This document shows positions 11,640 through 20,430 of a stretch of DNA of 64,000 bases, piece by piece. Under the pieces are notes generated by a model. That model was given only the letters and a program-made list of their open reading frames with translations. It ran no database searches and was not told where the DNA came from. The stretch covers positions 595,587 to 659,586 of the forward strand of contig NZ_JAGFOA010000001.1 in assembly GCF_017592545.1 (NCBI RefSeq), given 5' to 3'. Made by a program: the position numbers and the translations under genes. Position 1 is the stretch's first letter. Each line of letters starts with the position of its first letter. The DNA comes from Microbacterium stercoris. GTDB taxonomy: Bacteria; Actinomycetota; Actinomycetes; Actinomycetales; Microbacteriaceae.

Positions 11640-12851
11640 ATGTCTCTTCGAACTCTCGACTCCCTCGGTTCGGTCGCCGGCAAGCGCGTCATCGTGCGCT
11701 GCGACCTCAACGTCCCCCTGAAGGACGGATCCATCACGGACGACGGCCGCGTGCGCGCCTCGCTCCCGACCCTCAACGCCCTGATCAACGCCGGCGCACG
11801 CGTCGTTGTGGTCTCGCACCTCGGTCGCCCCGAGGGTGCGCCCGACGCGAAGTACAGCCTCGAGCCCGTGGCGCAGCGCTTGTCCGAGCTGCTCGGCAAG
11901 CCCGTCTCCTTCGCTCGTGACACCGTCGGCGAGTCGGCTCAGGAGGCCGTGGCCGCGCTCGAGGACGGCGACATCGCGGTGCTCGAGAACCTGCGCTTCA
12001 ACCCGGGCGAGACCGCGAAGGACGACGCGGCGCGCGGCGCATTCGCCGCTCAGCTGGCCGAGCTCGGCGATGTGCTCGTCTCCGACGGCTTCGGTGTTGT
12101 GCACCGCAAGCAGGCGAGCGTGTACGACCTCGCGAAGCTCGTTCCGAGCGCCGCCGGTCTGCTCATCGCGACCGAGCTCGACGTGCTCGACCGCCTCACC
12201 GAGACTCCGGAGCGCCCGTACACCGTCGTCCTCGGTGGATCGAAGGTCTCCGACAAGCTCGGCGTCATCGATCATCTGCTCCCGCGCGTCGACCGCATCC
12301 TCATCGGCGGCGGGATGCTCTTCACCTTCCTCGCGGCGCAGGGTCACAAGGTGGGCTCGAGCCTGCTCGAGGCCGACCAGATCGACACCGCCAAGGCGTA
12401 CATCGCCACCGCCGCCGAGAAGGGCGTCGAGCTCGTGCTGCCGACCGACATCGTGGTGGCGTCGAAGTTCGGCGCCGACGCGGAGCACGTCGTGACGGCC
12501 GCCGACGCCATCGAGGACACGCCGTTCGGCGCCTCGGGCCTCGGTCTCGACATCGGCCCCGCGTCGGCCGCGACGTTCGCGGAGGCCATCCGCGCGTCGA
12601 AGACCGTCTTCTGGAACGGGCCCATGGGTGTGTTCGAGCTGGCCCCGTTCGCGGCCGGCACCAAGGCCGTGGCCGCTGCTCTCACCGACGTCGACGGCCT
12701 GAGCGTCGTCGGCGGCGGCGACTCGGCCGCGGCCGTCCGCATCCTCGGTTTCGAGGACTCCGCTTTCGGTCACATCTCGACCGGTGGCGGCGCAAGCCTC
12801 GAGTTCCTCGAGGGCAAGAAGCTCCCCGGACTGGAGGTCCTCGGATGGTGA
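11640..12851 (+). CDS. pgk: Phosphoglycerate kinase
   Basis: Transfers phosphate from 1,3-bisphosphoglycerate to ADP in glycolysis. The 403 residues start [20 protein letters not shown] and include the substrate motifs DLNVPL and SHLGRPEG. The hinge region is [12 protein letters not shown], and the nucleotide site is [13 protein letters not shown] with GGGDSAAA. The [12 protein letters not shown] segment is the actinobacterial form of the usual DAFGxxHRxHAS. TAGAGT at 11627-11632 ends 7 nt before the ATG, so the message is probably leaderless. Its stop overlaps the tpiA start by 7 nt. Confidence 0.98.
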   Translation: MSLRTLDSLGSVAGKRVIVRCDLNVPLKDGSITDDGRVRASLPTLNALINAGARVVVVSHLGRPEGAPDAKYSLEPVAQRLSELLGKPVSFARDTVGESAQEAVAALEDGDIAVLENLRFNPGETAKDDAARGAFAAQLAELGDVLVSDGFGVVHRKQASVYDLAKLVPSAAGLLIATELDVLDRLTETPERPYTVVLGGSKVSDKLGVIDHLLPRVDRILIGGGMLFTFLAAQGHKVGSSLLEADQIDTAKAYIATAAEKGVELVLPTDIVVASKFGADAEHVVTAADAIEDTPFGASGLGLDIGPASAATFAEAIRASKTVFWNGPMGVFELAPFAAGTKAVAAALTDVDGLSVVGGGDSAAAVRILGFEDSAFGHISTGGGASLEFLEGKKLPGLEVLGW

Positions 12852-13633
12852 CCAACCGCACCCCCCTCATCGCGGGCAACTGGAAGATGAACCTCGACCA
12901 CCTGCAGGCGGTGGCGTTCGTCCAGAAGCTCCATTGGACGCTGAAGGACGCCAAGCACGAGGACGGCTCGGTGGAGGTCGCGGTGTTCCCGCCGTTCACC
13001 GACCTCCGCAGCGTTCAGACGCTCATCGACGCCGACAAGATCCCGTTCGCTCTGGGTGCGCAGGATCTCTCGGTGCACGACTCGGGCGCGTACACCGGCG
13101 AGGTGTCGGGTGCCTTCCTGAAGCGTCTCGACGTCAGCCAGGTGATCATCGGCCACTCCGAGCGCCGCGAGTACCACAACGAGGGCGACGACATCGTCGC
13201 GGCGAAGGTGAAGGCCGCGCTGAAGAACGAGCTCGTGCCGGTCATCTGCGTGGGCGAGACCGCCGAGGACCTCGAGAAGCACGGCGCCAGCGCGGTGCCG
13301 GTCGGGCAGCTCGAGATCGCCCTCGAGGGCGTGGCATCCGATGCCGACATCGTTGTGGCCTATGAGCCTGTCTGGGCCATCGGCTCCGGCCAGGCCGCGA
13401 CGCCGGAGCAGGCCCAGGAGGTCTGCGCGAAGCTGCGCGAGGTCATCAAGGCGAAGCTCGGCGACGACGCGGCCGCGCGCACGCGCGTGCTGTACGGCGG
13501 CTCGGTGAAGTCGGCGAACATCGCCAGCTTCATGCGTCAGCCCGACGTCGACGGAGCGCTCGTGGGCGGCGCGAGCCTGGTCGCCGAGGAGTTCGCGGCC
13601 ATCATCCGCTACCAGAAGCACGTGGGCGTCTGA
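12845..13633 (+). CDS. tpiA: Triosephosphate isomerase
   Basis: Interconverts dihydroxyacetone phosphate and glyceraldehyde 3-phosphate. The 262-residue TIM barrel has Asn12 and Lys14 (GNWKMN), His104 ([10 protein letters not shown]) and the catalytic Glu174 ([12 protein letters not shown]), with the phosphate loop LYGGSVK near the end. Translation starts inside the last codons of pgk (ATG 12845, pgk stop 12851); a GTG one codon later is an alternative. It ends the glycolytic unit at a very strong hairpin. Confidence 0.98.
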   Translation: MVTNRTPLIAGNWKMNLDHLQAVAFVQKLHWTLKDAKHEDGSVEVAVFPPFTDLRSVQTLIDADKIPFALGAQDLSVHDSGAYTGEVSGAFLKRLDVSQVIIGHSERREYHNEGDDIVAAKVKAALKNELVPVICVGETAEDLEKHGASAVPVGQLEIALEGVASDADIVVAYEPVWAIGSGQAATPEQAQEVCAKLREVIKAKLGDDAAARTRVLYGGSVKSANIASFMRQPDVDGALVGGASLVAEEFAAIIRYQKHVGV

Positions 13634-13647
13634 CGCACCGCGGTATC

Positions 13648-13684
13648 TGCCCCGCCGCGTGAGCCTCGGCTCCGCGGCGGGGCA
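13648..13684 (+). terminator. Very strong hairpin terminator after tpiA
   Basis: TGCCCCGCCGCG (13648-13659) pairs with CGCGGCGGGGCA (13673-13684). GAGCC and GGCTC extend the stem across a one-base bulge. It starts 14 nt after the tpiA stop and lies just upstream of the secG -10. Confidence 0.85.
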
Positions 13685-13690
13685 CCCACT

Positions 13691-13696
13691 TATACT
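13691..13696 (+). promoter_or_regulatory. secG -10 element
   Basis: TATACT, a close match to the -10 consensus, is followed by about 45 nt of leader with AAAGG about 7 nt before the secG GTG. It lies directly behind the tpiA terminator, so secG-rbpA form their own unit. Confidence 0.65.
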
Positions 13697-13742
13697 GGAG
13701 TCTCGTGCCGGCGTTCTTCGCCGCACTCACGAAAGGTTCTCC

Positions 13743-13991
13743 GTGCAGATCATCGAATTCATCTTGCAGGTGCTGCTGGGCATCACCAGCCTGCTCCTCA
13801 CGCTGCTGATCCTGCTCCACAAGGGTCGTGGTGGCGGTCTGTCGGACATGTTCGGCGGCGGAATGTCGCAGGCGATGGGCTCTTCCGGCCTCGCCGAGCG
13901 CAACCTGAACATCATCACGATCGTGCTGGCGCTCGTGTGGTTCTTCTCGATCGTGGGCCTCGGCCTCGTCACGAAGTTCCAGGTGATCTGA
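13743..13991 (+). CDS. secG: Preprotein translocase subunit SecG
   Basis: Small accessory subunit of the SecYEG protein-conducting channel in the cytoplasmic membrane. The 82 residues contain two membrane segments (FILQVLLGITSLLLTLLIL and NIITIVLALVWFFSIVGLGL). Between them is the typical cytoplasmic loop HKGRGGGLSDMFGGGMSQ. The GTG at 13743 has a ribosome binding site, while the longer frame upstream does not resemble SecG. Adjacency to tpiA is the common actinobacterial arrangement. rbpA starts 1 nt after its stop codon. Confidence 0.97.
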   Translation: MQIIEFILQVLLGITSLLLTLLILLHKGRGGGLSDMFGGGMSQAMGSSGLAERNLNIITIVLALVWFFSIVGLGLVTKFQVI

Positions 13992-13992
13992 C

Positions 13993-14346
13993 GTGGCCGT
14001 CGGCGGAAACGCGATCCGGGGCACGCGTGTCGGATCCGGCCCCATGGGCGAGCAGGATCACGGTCACCACACCGAGCGCATCGCGGTGAGCTACTGGGAC
14101 GGCCTCGGCAACGAGACGGTCCGCTACTACGCGGCCGGCCTGCCGGAGGAGGAGATCCCCGAGATCGTCGATCACCCGCACTCCGGTCTTCCCGCGGGTC
14201 GCGACAAGGACAACCCTCCGGCGGTCGCGAAGAACGAGCCCTACAAGACGCACCTCGCGTACGTGAAGGAGCGTCGCACCGACGGCGAGGCAGAGGAGCT
14301 GCTCGAAGAGGCACTCCAGAAGCTCCGCGAGAAGCGCGGCCAGTAG
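13993..14346 (+). CDS. rbpA: RNA polymerase-binding protein RbpA, cysteine-free variant
   Basis: RbpA binds the principal sigma factor and RNA polymerase and stabilises open promoter complexes in actinobacteria. The 117-residue protein has the N-terminal RGTRVGSGPMGEQD, the core segment SYWDGLGNETVRYYAAGLP and EEEIPEIVDHPHSGLPAGRD, and the C-terminal sigma-interaction region THLAYVKERRTDGEAEELLE. The protein has no cysteine: where zinc-binding RbpA proteins carry C-x-x-C in the core, this one reads DHPHSG. Family members without zinc are known, so function is probably kept. It begins at a GTG 1 nt after secG and ends at a bidirectional terminator. Confidence 0.92.
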   Translation: MAVGGNAIRGTRVGSGPMGEQDHGHHTERIAVSYWDGLGNETVRYYAAGLPEEEIPEIVDHPHSGLPAGRDKDNPPAVAKNEPYKTHLAYVKERRTDGEAEELLEEALQKLREKRGQ

Positions 14347-14402
14347 GTCGACCCGCGCGGCTTCGCCGCCGTCGCGTATCGACTCGCTTCATACATCGCT
14401 TC

Positions 14403-14444
14403 ACACAAGAGAGCCCCTGCCGATCGGCAGGGGCTCTCTTGTGT
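14403..14444. terminator. Bidirectional terminator between rbpA and pgl
   Basis: ACACAAGAGAGCCCCTGCCG (14403-14422) and its exact complement (14425-14444) form a 20-bp stem with almost no loop. It separates the convergent rbpA and pgl genes and gives T-rich ends in both directions. Confidence 0.92.
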
Positions 14445-14456
14445 TCGACGTGCGTG

Positions 14457-15224
14457 TCAGTAGTCCGGATCGATCAGATCGTCCGGAACGTCTGCGGCAG
14501 CGGCCTGATCCACGAACACGACGGTGTCGGCCGTTCCTTCGGCCCCCGCCGCCGGCACCGCGGTGGGCGCCGCACCCGCGAGCATCAGCCCGAGGGCGGA
14601 GGCCTTGTCGGCCCCCGCAACGACCATCCAGATGTCCGCCGAGGCGTTGATGACGGGGAGGGTGAACGTCACCCGCTCGGGCGGCGGCTTCGGGGACTGC
14701 CTCACGGGCAGCACCGACCCGTCCGTCACGAGCACCTCGTCGCGATCGGGGAACAGCGACGCGATGTGACCGTCCGGTCCGACGCCCAGGAAGCAGACGT
14801 CGAACGCCGGCCACGGGCGGCCCTCGACGCCGAAGCGAGCGAGCTCCGCCGCGTAGGCCGCTGCCGCCTCATCGAGCGACAGCTCGTCGTCCGACGCGGC
14901 GGGCTCGTGGATGTTCTCCGACGGGATGGCGATTCGATCCAGCAGCGCCGTCCGCGCCTGGCCGGCGTTGCGCTCGGCGTCCGCGCGGGGCACGAAGCGC
15001 TCATCGCTCCACCAGAAGTGCACCAGCGACCAGTCGATGTTCGCGGCCCAGCCGTGCTGCGCCACGGCGGCGAGCACGGCCGAACCCATCGAACCACCGG
15101 TGAGGGAGACGTGGACCGTCCTGCCCTCCTGCGTCAGCTGGGCGAGGCGTCCGACGAACCGATTCGCCACACCTTCGGCGAGCTGGACCTTGTCGGGCAG
15201 CACGACCACGCGACGATCGGTCAT
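14457..15224 (-). CDS. pgl: 6-phosphogluconolactonase
   Basis: Hydrolyses 6-phosphogluconolactone in the oxidative pentose phosphate pathway. The 255 residues show the SugarP isomerase-like motifs SLTGGSMGSAVL near residue 40, HFWWSDERFVP near 70 and FLGVGPDGHIASLFP near 150. It is the last gene of the tkt-tal-pgi-zwf-opcA-pgl operon; its ATG comes 1 nt after the opcA stop. Grouping with zwf puts the first two oxidative steps in one transcript; gnd is not in this window. Confidence 0.96.
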   Translation of the reverse strand: MTDRRVVVLPDKVQLAEGVANRFVGRLAQLTQEGRTVHVSLTGGSMGSAVLAAVAQHGWAANIDWSLVHFWWSDERFVPRADAERNAGQARTALLDRIAIPSENIHEPAASDDELSLDEAAAAYAAELARFGVEGRPWPAFDVCFLGVGPDGHIASLFPDRDEVLVTDGSVLPVRQSPKPPPERVTFTLPVINASADIWMVVAGADKASALGLMLAGAAPTAVPAAGAEGTADTVVFVDQAAAADVPDDLIDPDY

Positions 15225-15225
15225 G

Positions 15226-16164
15226 TCAGACCGACGCCTTCGGCTCGGCCAGACGCGACCAGCCCTCGCTGATCACGCGGCCATAGAGCGTGTCGGGATC
15301 GAGCCGACGCAGCTCCTCCGCGAGGCACTCGCGCAGCGAGCGCCTCGGCAGGTGCAGCTCGTGGTGGGGCTGGCCCGGTTGGGTCAGCCGCGCGGTGGCC
15401 TCGTCGGAGCGCTCGAGCAGGATGTCTCCGCTCGCGCGCGTGAGGCGCACCGAGTGGATGCCGTGGTCCCACACCGAGGGCTCCTCGTACTGCCAGTCGA
15501 CCGGCAGCTCCAGAGCAAGGCCCAGCCAGGCGGCCAGCAGCGCGGTCGACGGGGACGTCGAGGCGCCGCGAACCGTGACGGCGGTGACGGGCTCGTACGG
15601 CGGCTGATCCAGCACCGCAGCGAGCTGCTCACGCCAGTGCGTCAGACGCGTCCACGCCAGGTCGGTGTCGCCGGGGGTGTAGGTGCCCTCGAGCTTCGCG
15701 AGCAGCTCGGACGGCTCCGGGGCCGTCGAGGAGTCGGTGATGCGACGCTGGGCGATGCGGCCGAGTGCGGATGCGCCCGGGTTCTCGGGGGCATCGCTCG
15801 GCCACCAGGCGACGACCGGGGCATCGGGCAGAAGGAGGCCGGTCAGGAGCGTGAGCTCGTTGCCTGCAGCCTTTCCCGTGGCCTCGAGGATGATGACCTC
15901 GGACGCGCCCGCATCGGATCCGACGCGGATCTGGGCGTCGAGACGCGCCTCGCCCGCCGTGTCCGTGACGAGCACGATGACACGCATCGGGTGCTCACGC
16001 GACGCGTCGTTGGCCGCCTCGATCGCCGCCTCCTCGAAGCCCTTGTCCGACTTGATGACGAGGGTGAGCACACGACCGAGGGCGACCGCGCCGCCCTCTT
16101 CACGCGTGTTGACGAGCTGGCGGGCCACCTTGCTGACGGTGGTGTCGGGCAGATCGATGATCAC
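15226..16164 (-). CDS. opcA: OpcA, glucose-6-phosphate dehydrogenase assembly protein
   Basis: OpcA is needed for full activity or assembly of glucose-6-phosphate dehydrogenase in actinobacteria and cyanobacteria. The 312-residue protein starts MIIDLPDTTVSKVARQL at a GTG that overlaps the zwf stop by 4 nt. Recognisable stretches are RVLTLVIKSD, PMRVIVLVTD, LLLPDAPVVAWWPSDAP and TDLAWTRLTHWREQLA. No catalytic motif is expected. Its place directly between zwf and pgl is conserved in the actinobacteria I know. Confidence 0.94.
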   Translation of the reverse strand: MIIDLPDTTVSKVARQLVNTREEGGAVALGRVLTLVIKSDKGFEEAAIEAANDASREHPMRVIVLVTDTAGEARLDAQIRVGSDAGASEVIILEATGKAAGNELTLLTGLLLPDAPVVAWWPSDAPENPGASALGRIAQRRITDSSTAPEPSELLAKLEGTYTPGDTDLAWTRLTHWREQLAAVLDQPPYEPVTAVTVRGASTSPSTALLAAWLGLALELPVDWQYEEPSVWDHGIHSVRLTRASGDILLERSDEATARLTQPGQPHHELHLPRRSLRECLAEELRRLDPDTLYGRVISEGWSRLAEPKASV

Positions 16165-17702
16165 GGGCGCCTCCAGACGCGGCCGTCGCGGGCAAGGAGC
16201 TCATCGGCCGAGGGCGGGCCCCACGAACCGGGGTCGTACTGCTCGAGCGGTCCACCCTGCTCCGCCCAGAACTTCTCGACGGGGTCGAGGATCTGCCACG
16301 ACAGGTCGACCTCCTCGTGACGCGGGAAGAGCGGCGGGTCGCCGAGCAGGACATCCAGGATCAGACGCTCATAGGCCTCGGGGCTCGCCTCGGTGAAGGC
16401 GTGGCCGTAGCCGAAGTCCATGGTCACATCGCGCACCTGCGTGCCGTACCCCGGCACCTTCGAGCCGAAGCGGATCGTCACGCCCTCATCGGGCTGGACG
16501 CGGATCACGAGGGCGTTCTGTCCGAGCTCCGAGGTCTGACCGAAGAGGTGCTCGGGGGCCTTCTTGAACACCACGGCGATCTCGGTCACACGACGGCCGA
16601 GGCGCTTGCCCGACCGCACGTAGAACGGCACACCCGCCCAGCGGCGCGTGTTGATCTCGAGCTTGATCGCGGCGTACGTCTCCGTCGTCGACTGCGGGTT
16701 CATCCCGTCCTCGTCGAGGAAGCCGATGACCTCCTCGCCGCCCTGCCAGCCGCCCGCGTACTGACCGCGGGCTGTCGCGACCGACAGATCCTCGGGCAGC
16801 GTGACGGCGGCGAGCACCTTCTCCTTCTCGGCACGGAGGTGATCCGCGGAGAGACTGATGGGCTCCTCCATCGCCGTGAGGGCGAGGAGCTGCAGGAGGT
16901 GGTTCTGAATGACATCGCGGGCAGCGCCCACGCCGTCGTAGTAGCCCGCGCGACCACCCACGCCGATGTCCTCGGCCATGGTGATCTGCACGTGGTCGAC
17001 GTAGTTGCGGTTCCAGATCGGCTCGTACAGCTCGTTCGCGAAGCGCAGGGCCAGGATGTTCTGGACCGTCTCCTTGCCGAGGTAGTGGTCGATCCGGAAG
17101 ATCGCGTCGGCCGGGAAGGCGGCCTCGAGCGCGTTGTTCAGCTCGCGCGCCGTGGCCTGGTCGTTTCCGAACGGCTTCTCGATCACCACACGACGCCAGC
17201 GGTCGTCGTCCGCGTTGTCGTCCACCAGTCCCGAGTCCAGCAGCTGCTGAGCCACGACGGGGAACGCCTTCGGCGGGATCGACAGGTAGAACGCGTGGTT
17301 GCCCATCGTGCCGCGTTCGACATCCAGGCGGTCGACGGTCTCGCGCAGCCGGCGGAAGGCCTGCGGGTCGTCGAACTCGCCCTGCACGAACCGGATGCCC
17401 TGCTGCAGCTGCTGCCAGGTCTCCTCGCGGAACTCGGTGCGTGCGTACTGCTTCACGGCATCCCGGACGACCTCGGCGAAGTCCTGGTCCTCCCAGTCGC
17501 GACGCGCGAAGCCGACGAGCGCGAAGCCCGGCGGAAGCAGGCCGCGGTTGGCGAGGTCGTAGACGGCCGGCATCAGCTTCTTGCGGGAGAGGTCACCCGT
17601 CACGCCGAAGATCACGAGGGCACTGGGCCCCGCGATCCGGTTCAGTCGACGGTCGGCGGGGTCGCGCAGGGGGTTGACTCCCCGCGCGACCTCGACCGTC
17701 AC
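16161..17702 (-). CDS. zwf: Glucose-6-phosphate 1-dehydrogenase
   Basis: First enzyme of the oxidative pentose phosphate pathway, making NADPH. The 513 residues begin [20 protein letters not shown] at a GTG. The nucleotide-binding motif is FGVTGDLSRKKLMPAVY (32-48), followed by VIEKPFGND and the active-site signature RIDHYLGK (203-210), whose histidine is the catalytic base. The start overlaps the pgi stop by 4 nt and the end overlaps the opcA start by 4 nt, so translation is coupled on both sides. Confidence 0.98.
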   Translation of the reverse strand: MTVEVARGVNPLRDPADRRLNRIAGPSALVIFGVTGDLSRKKLMPAVYDLANRGLLPPGFALVGFARRDWEDQDFAEVVRDAVKQYARTEFREETWQQLQQGIRFVQGEFDDPQAFRRLRETVDRLDVERGTMGNHAFYLSIPPKAFPVVAQQLLDSGLVDDNADDDRWRRVVIEKPFGNDQATARELNNALEAAFPADAIFRIDHYLGKETVQNILALRFANELYEPIWNRNYVDHVQITMAEDIGVGGRAGYYDGVGAARDVIQNHLLQLLALTAMEEPISLSADHLRAEKEKVLAAVTLPEDLSVATARGQYAGGWQGGEEVIGFLDEDGMNPQSTTETYAAIKLEINTRRWAGVPFYVRSGKRLGRRVTEIAVVFKKAPEHLFGQTSELGQNALVIRVQPDEGVTIRFGSKVPGYGTQVRDVTMDFGYGHAFTEASPEAYERLILDVLLGDPPLFPRHEEVDLSWQILDPVEKFWAEQGGPLEQYDPGSWGPPSADELLARDGRVWRRP

Positions 17703-19312
17703 TGTGCCGCCTCGAAGAGCGCGAGGACCTCGGTCTGCGGGTCCGTGAGCGTGAGCGTCACGACCGGGCGGCCGGCAGCGCTGAGCACGGCGGCATCACC
17801 GGCGGCCTGAGCCTCGATGAGCTGGCCGAACGTGAAGGGACGCTCCGGGATCTCGACGTCCACCTCCGTGCGCTCCGTGATCTGGAGGAACACACCCTGC
17901 GCCGGACCGCCCTTGTGATACTGACCGGTCGAGTGCAGGAAGCGCGGTCCCCAGCCGAACGTGGTGGGGCGACCGGAGTCGGCGGCGACCATCTCACGAA
18001 GACCCTGCAGCTGCGGGATCTCGAGCCGGTCGACGTAGGCCTGGATCGACACGTAGCCGTTGTCGGCCAGCGTCGCCCAGAGCGCGTCGAGCACACCCTG
18101 GATCGTGCCGCTGGCGGCGAGGGCGGGATCGCTCACGCGCACCTCGACGCCCTCCTCGACGAAGGCCGGAGCCGTGGGCTCCGGACGCGCGTCCAGCAGG
18201 CCGCGCGCGGCCACCTTGGCCGACTCGACGTCGGGCTGGTCGAACGGGTTGATGCCGAGCAGGCGGCCGGCGATCGCCGTCGCGTACTCCCACACCACGA
18301 ACTGAGCGCCCAGCGAGCCGCTGACGAGGATCTCACCCGGGTGGCGGTGCGCGACCTCTTCGGCGTCGTCGACGATGCGGACGATCTGCAGGTCGGCCGG
18401 CTTCGACTCGAGCTCGGGGGAGACCGGCAGCAGGACGACGGGCAGGATGCCCGTGCCGAGCTTGCCGGTCGACTCCGCGATGAGCTGCTCGATCCAGTCC
18501 GGCAGACCCTGGATGTGGGTGCCGTCCTCGATCAGGCCGAGCTTGTCGCGACGACCCGCGCCGTCCGGCGTCTTCGACGCGGCGATGGCCGCAGCGAGGA
18601 CGAGGGCCGGGTTCTCGGGGGCGTCGATGGCGACCTCGAGGAGCGAGGCCTCCGCCTCGTCCAGGAGCTCGTCGATGTCGACGCCCGAGAGGCCCGACGG
18701 CACCAGGCCGAAGGCGGTGAGGGCCGAGTAGCGGCCGCCCACGTTGGGGTCGGCGTTGAAGACGCGGTAGCCCGCCTCGCGCGCCGACGCATCGAGCGGG
18801 GAGCCCGGGTCGGTGACGACGATGATGCGCTCGGTGGGGTCGATGCCCAGGTCGGTGAACGCCGCCTCGAACGCACGACGGTGCGAATCGGTCTCGACCG
18901 TGGAGCCCGACTTCGACGACACCACGAGCGCGGTGCGCGCGAGGTCGCCGTTCAGGGCCGCGAGGATCTGGCCGGGTGCGGTCGAGTCGAGGATCGTCAG
19001 GTCGACGCCCGCGGTGCGGGTGATGACTTCGGGCGCGAGCGACGAGCCGCCCATGCCGCCCAGCACGAACCGGTCGACGCCCTTCGCCTTGAGCTTGTCG
19101 CGCAGCGCGACGATCTCGGCGACCAGCGGACGGGACACCGAGACCGCCTGGATCCAGCCGAGGCGGATCGACGCCTCGGACTCGGCCTCAGGGCCCCACA
19201 GCGTGGAGTCGAGGTTCGTCAGGCTCGACGCGACGAGGTCGCCGATCAGGACGGGCAGCTGCTCCGCGACCGCGGCCTCGGGAGCGCCCGAGACCCGGAT
19301 CGAGAAGGTCAT
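17699..19312 (-). CDS. pgi: Glucose-6-phosphate isomerase
   Basis: Interconverts glucose 6-phosphate and fructose 6-phosphate. The 537-residue protein begins [19 protein letters not shown]. The isomerase sugar-phosphate motifs are [15 protein letters not shown] near 100, [20 protein letters not shown] near 145 and [20 protein letters not shown] near 385. It starts within the last 4 nt of tal and ends within the first 4 nt of zwf. Placing pgi inside the pentose phosphate operon lets the cell recycle fructose 6-phosphate from tkt/tal back to glucose 6-phosphate for zwf. Confidence 0.96.
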   Translation of the reverse strand: MTFSIRVSGAPEAAVAEQLPVLIGDLVASSLTNLDSTLWGPEAESEASIRLGWIQAVSVSRPLVAEIVALRDKLKAKGVDRFVLGGMGGSSLAPEVITRTAGVDLTILDSTAPGQILAALNGDLARTALVVSSKSGSTVETDSHRRAFEAAFTDLGIDPTERIIVVTDPGSPLDASAREAGYRVFNADPNVGGRYSALTAFGLVPSGLSGVDIDELLDEAEASLLEVAIDAPENPALVLAAAIAASKTPDGAGRRDKLGLIEDGTHIQGLPDWIEQLIAESTGKLGTGILPVVLLPVSPELESKPADLQIVRIVDDAEEVAHRHPGEILVSGSLGAQFVVWEYATAIAGRLLGINPFDQPDVESAKVAARGLLDARPEPTAPAFVEEGVEVRVSDPALAASGTIQGVLDALWATLADNGYVSIQAYVDRLEIPQLQGLREMVAADSGRPTTFGWGPRFLHSTGQYHKGGPAQGVFLQITERTEVDVEIPERPFTFGQLIEAQAAGDAAVLSAAGRPVVTLTLTDPQTEVLALFEAAQ

Positions 19313-20430
19313 GCCTGGGTTCCCTTCGCACTCTCGAGTGCGCTGGCGACCGTCGCCTGAAGGTCGTGCCACGAGGCGATGAACTTCGACACACCCTCGT
19401 CCTCGAGCGTCTGGGTGACGTCGGTGAAGTCGATGCCGAGGTCGGCGAGCTTGGCGAAGAGCTCGTGCGCCTCGCCATAGGCGCCGGTCACGGTGTCGCC
19501 CTCGACGACGCCGTGGTCGAACGTGGCGTCGAGCGTCTTCTCCGGCATGGTGTTGACCGTGCCGGCGGCGGCGAGGCCGGTGACGTAGAGCGTGTCGGGC
19601 AGCGACGGGTCCTTGACGCCCGTCGAGGCCCACAGCGGACGCTGCACGTTGGCGCCGGCGGCGATCAGGTCGGTCGCGCGCGACTCGGCGAAGCGCTGCT
19701 CGTAGAGCTCGTAGGCGAGTCGCGCGTTGGCGAGGCCGGCCTTCGAGGTGAGGGCCTTGGCCTCGTCGGTGCCGAGCGCCAGGAGGCGCTTGTCGACCTC
19801 CGTGTCGACGCGCGACACGAAGAACGAGGCGACCGAGTGGATCTTCGACAGGTCGATGCCTGCATCGCGGGCCTGCTCGAGACCGGCGAGGTAGGCGTCG
19901 ATGACCTCCGAGTAGCGCTCGAGCGAGAAGATCAGCGTGACGTTGACGCTGATCCCGGCACCGATGACCGCGGTGATCGCCGGGAGACCGGCCTTCGTCG
20001 CGGGGATCTTGATGAGCACGTTCTCGCGGTCGACCTCGGCGTGCAGCTCCTTCGCCTGGGCGATGGTGGCCTCGGTGTCGTGGGCGAGGTCGGGGGAGAC
20101 CTCGATCGACACACGGCCGTCGACGCCGCCCGTGGCGTCGTAGATCGGGCGGAAGATGTCGCAGGCGTCGCGGACGTCGGCGGTGGTGATCGCGAAGATC
20201 GCGTCGTCGGCGGTCGCACCCTTGGCTGCCTGTGCGGCCACGGAGTCCTCATAGCCGATGTGCGCGGTGATGGCGCCCTGGAAGATCGTCGGGTTGGTGG
20301 TGACACCGGTGACGTTCTTCTCGGCGATCAGCTGAGCGAGGTTGCCCGAGGTGATGCGGGTGCGGGACAGGTCGTCGAGCCAGATGCTGACGCCGAGGGC
20401 GGACAGCTCTGCGGTGGGGGTGGTGCTCAT
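19309..20430 (-). CDS. tal: Transaldolase
   Basis: Transfers a dihydroxyacetone unit in the non-oxidative pentose phosphate pathway. The 373 residues start [20 protein letters not shown]. They contain [11 protein letters not shown], the Schiff-base Lys141 in [15 protein letters not shown] and [18 protein letters not shown]. The length fits the actinobacterial Tal family. The ATG overlaps the tkt stop by 4 nt, and the GGAGAACGC before it also encodes the end of Tkt. No fusion to pgi is present, unlike the bifunctional Tal-Pgi proteins of some bacteria. Confidence 0.97.
   Translation of the reverse strand: MSTTPTAELSALGVSIWLDDLSRTRITSGNLAQLIAEKNVTGVTTNPTIFQGAITAHIGYEDSVAAQAAKGATADDAIFAITTADVRDACDIFRPIYDATGGVDGRVSIEVSPDLAHDTEATIAQAKELHAEVDRENVLIKIPATKAGLPAITAVIGAGISVNVTLIFSLERYSEVIDAYLAGLEQARDAGIDLSKIHSVASFFVSRVDTEVDKRLLALGTDEAKALTSKAGLANARLAYELYEQRFAESRATDLIAAGANVQRPLWASTGVKDPSLPDTLYVTGLAAAGTVNTMPEKTLDATFDHGVVEGDTVTGAYGEAHELFAKLADLGIDFTDVTQTLEDEGVSKFIASWHDLQATVASALESAKGTQA

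Noticed and set aside
17699..20430. Fused transaldolase-glucose-6-phosphate isomerase
   Set aside because: tal has its own stop and pgi its own ATG with a 4-nt overlap in a different frame, so they are two proteins.
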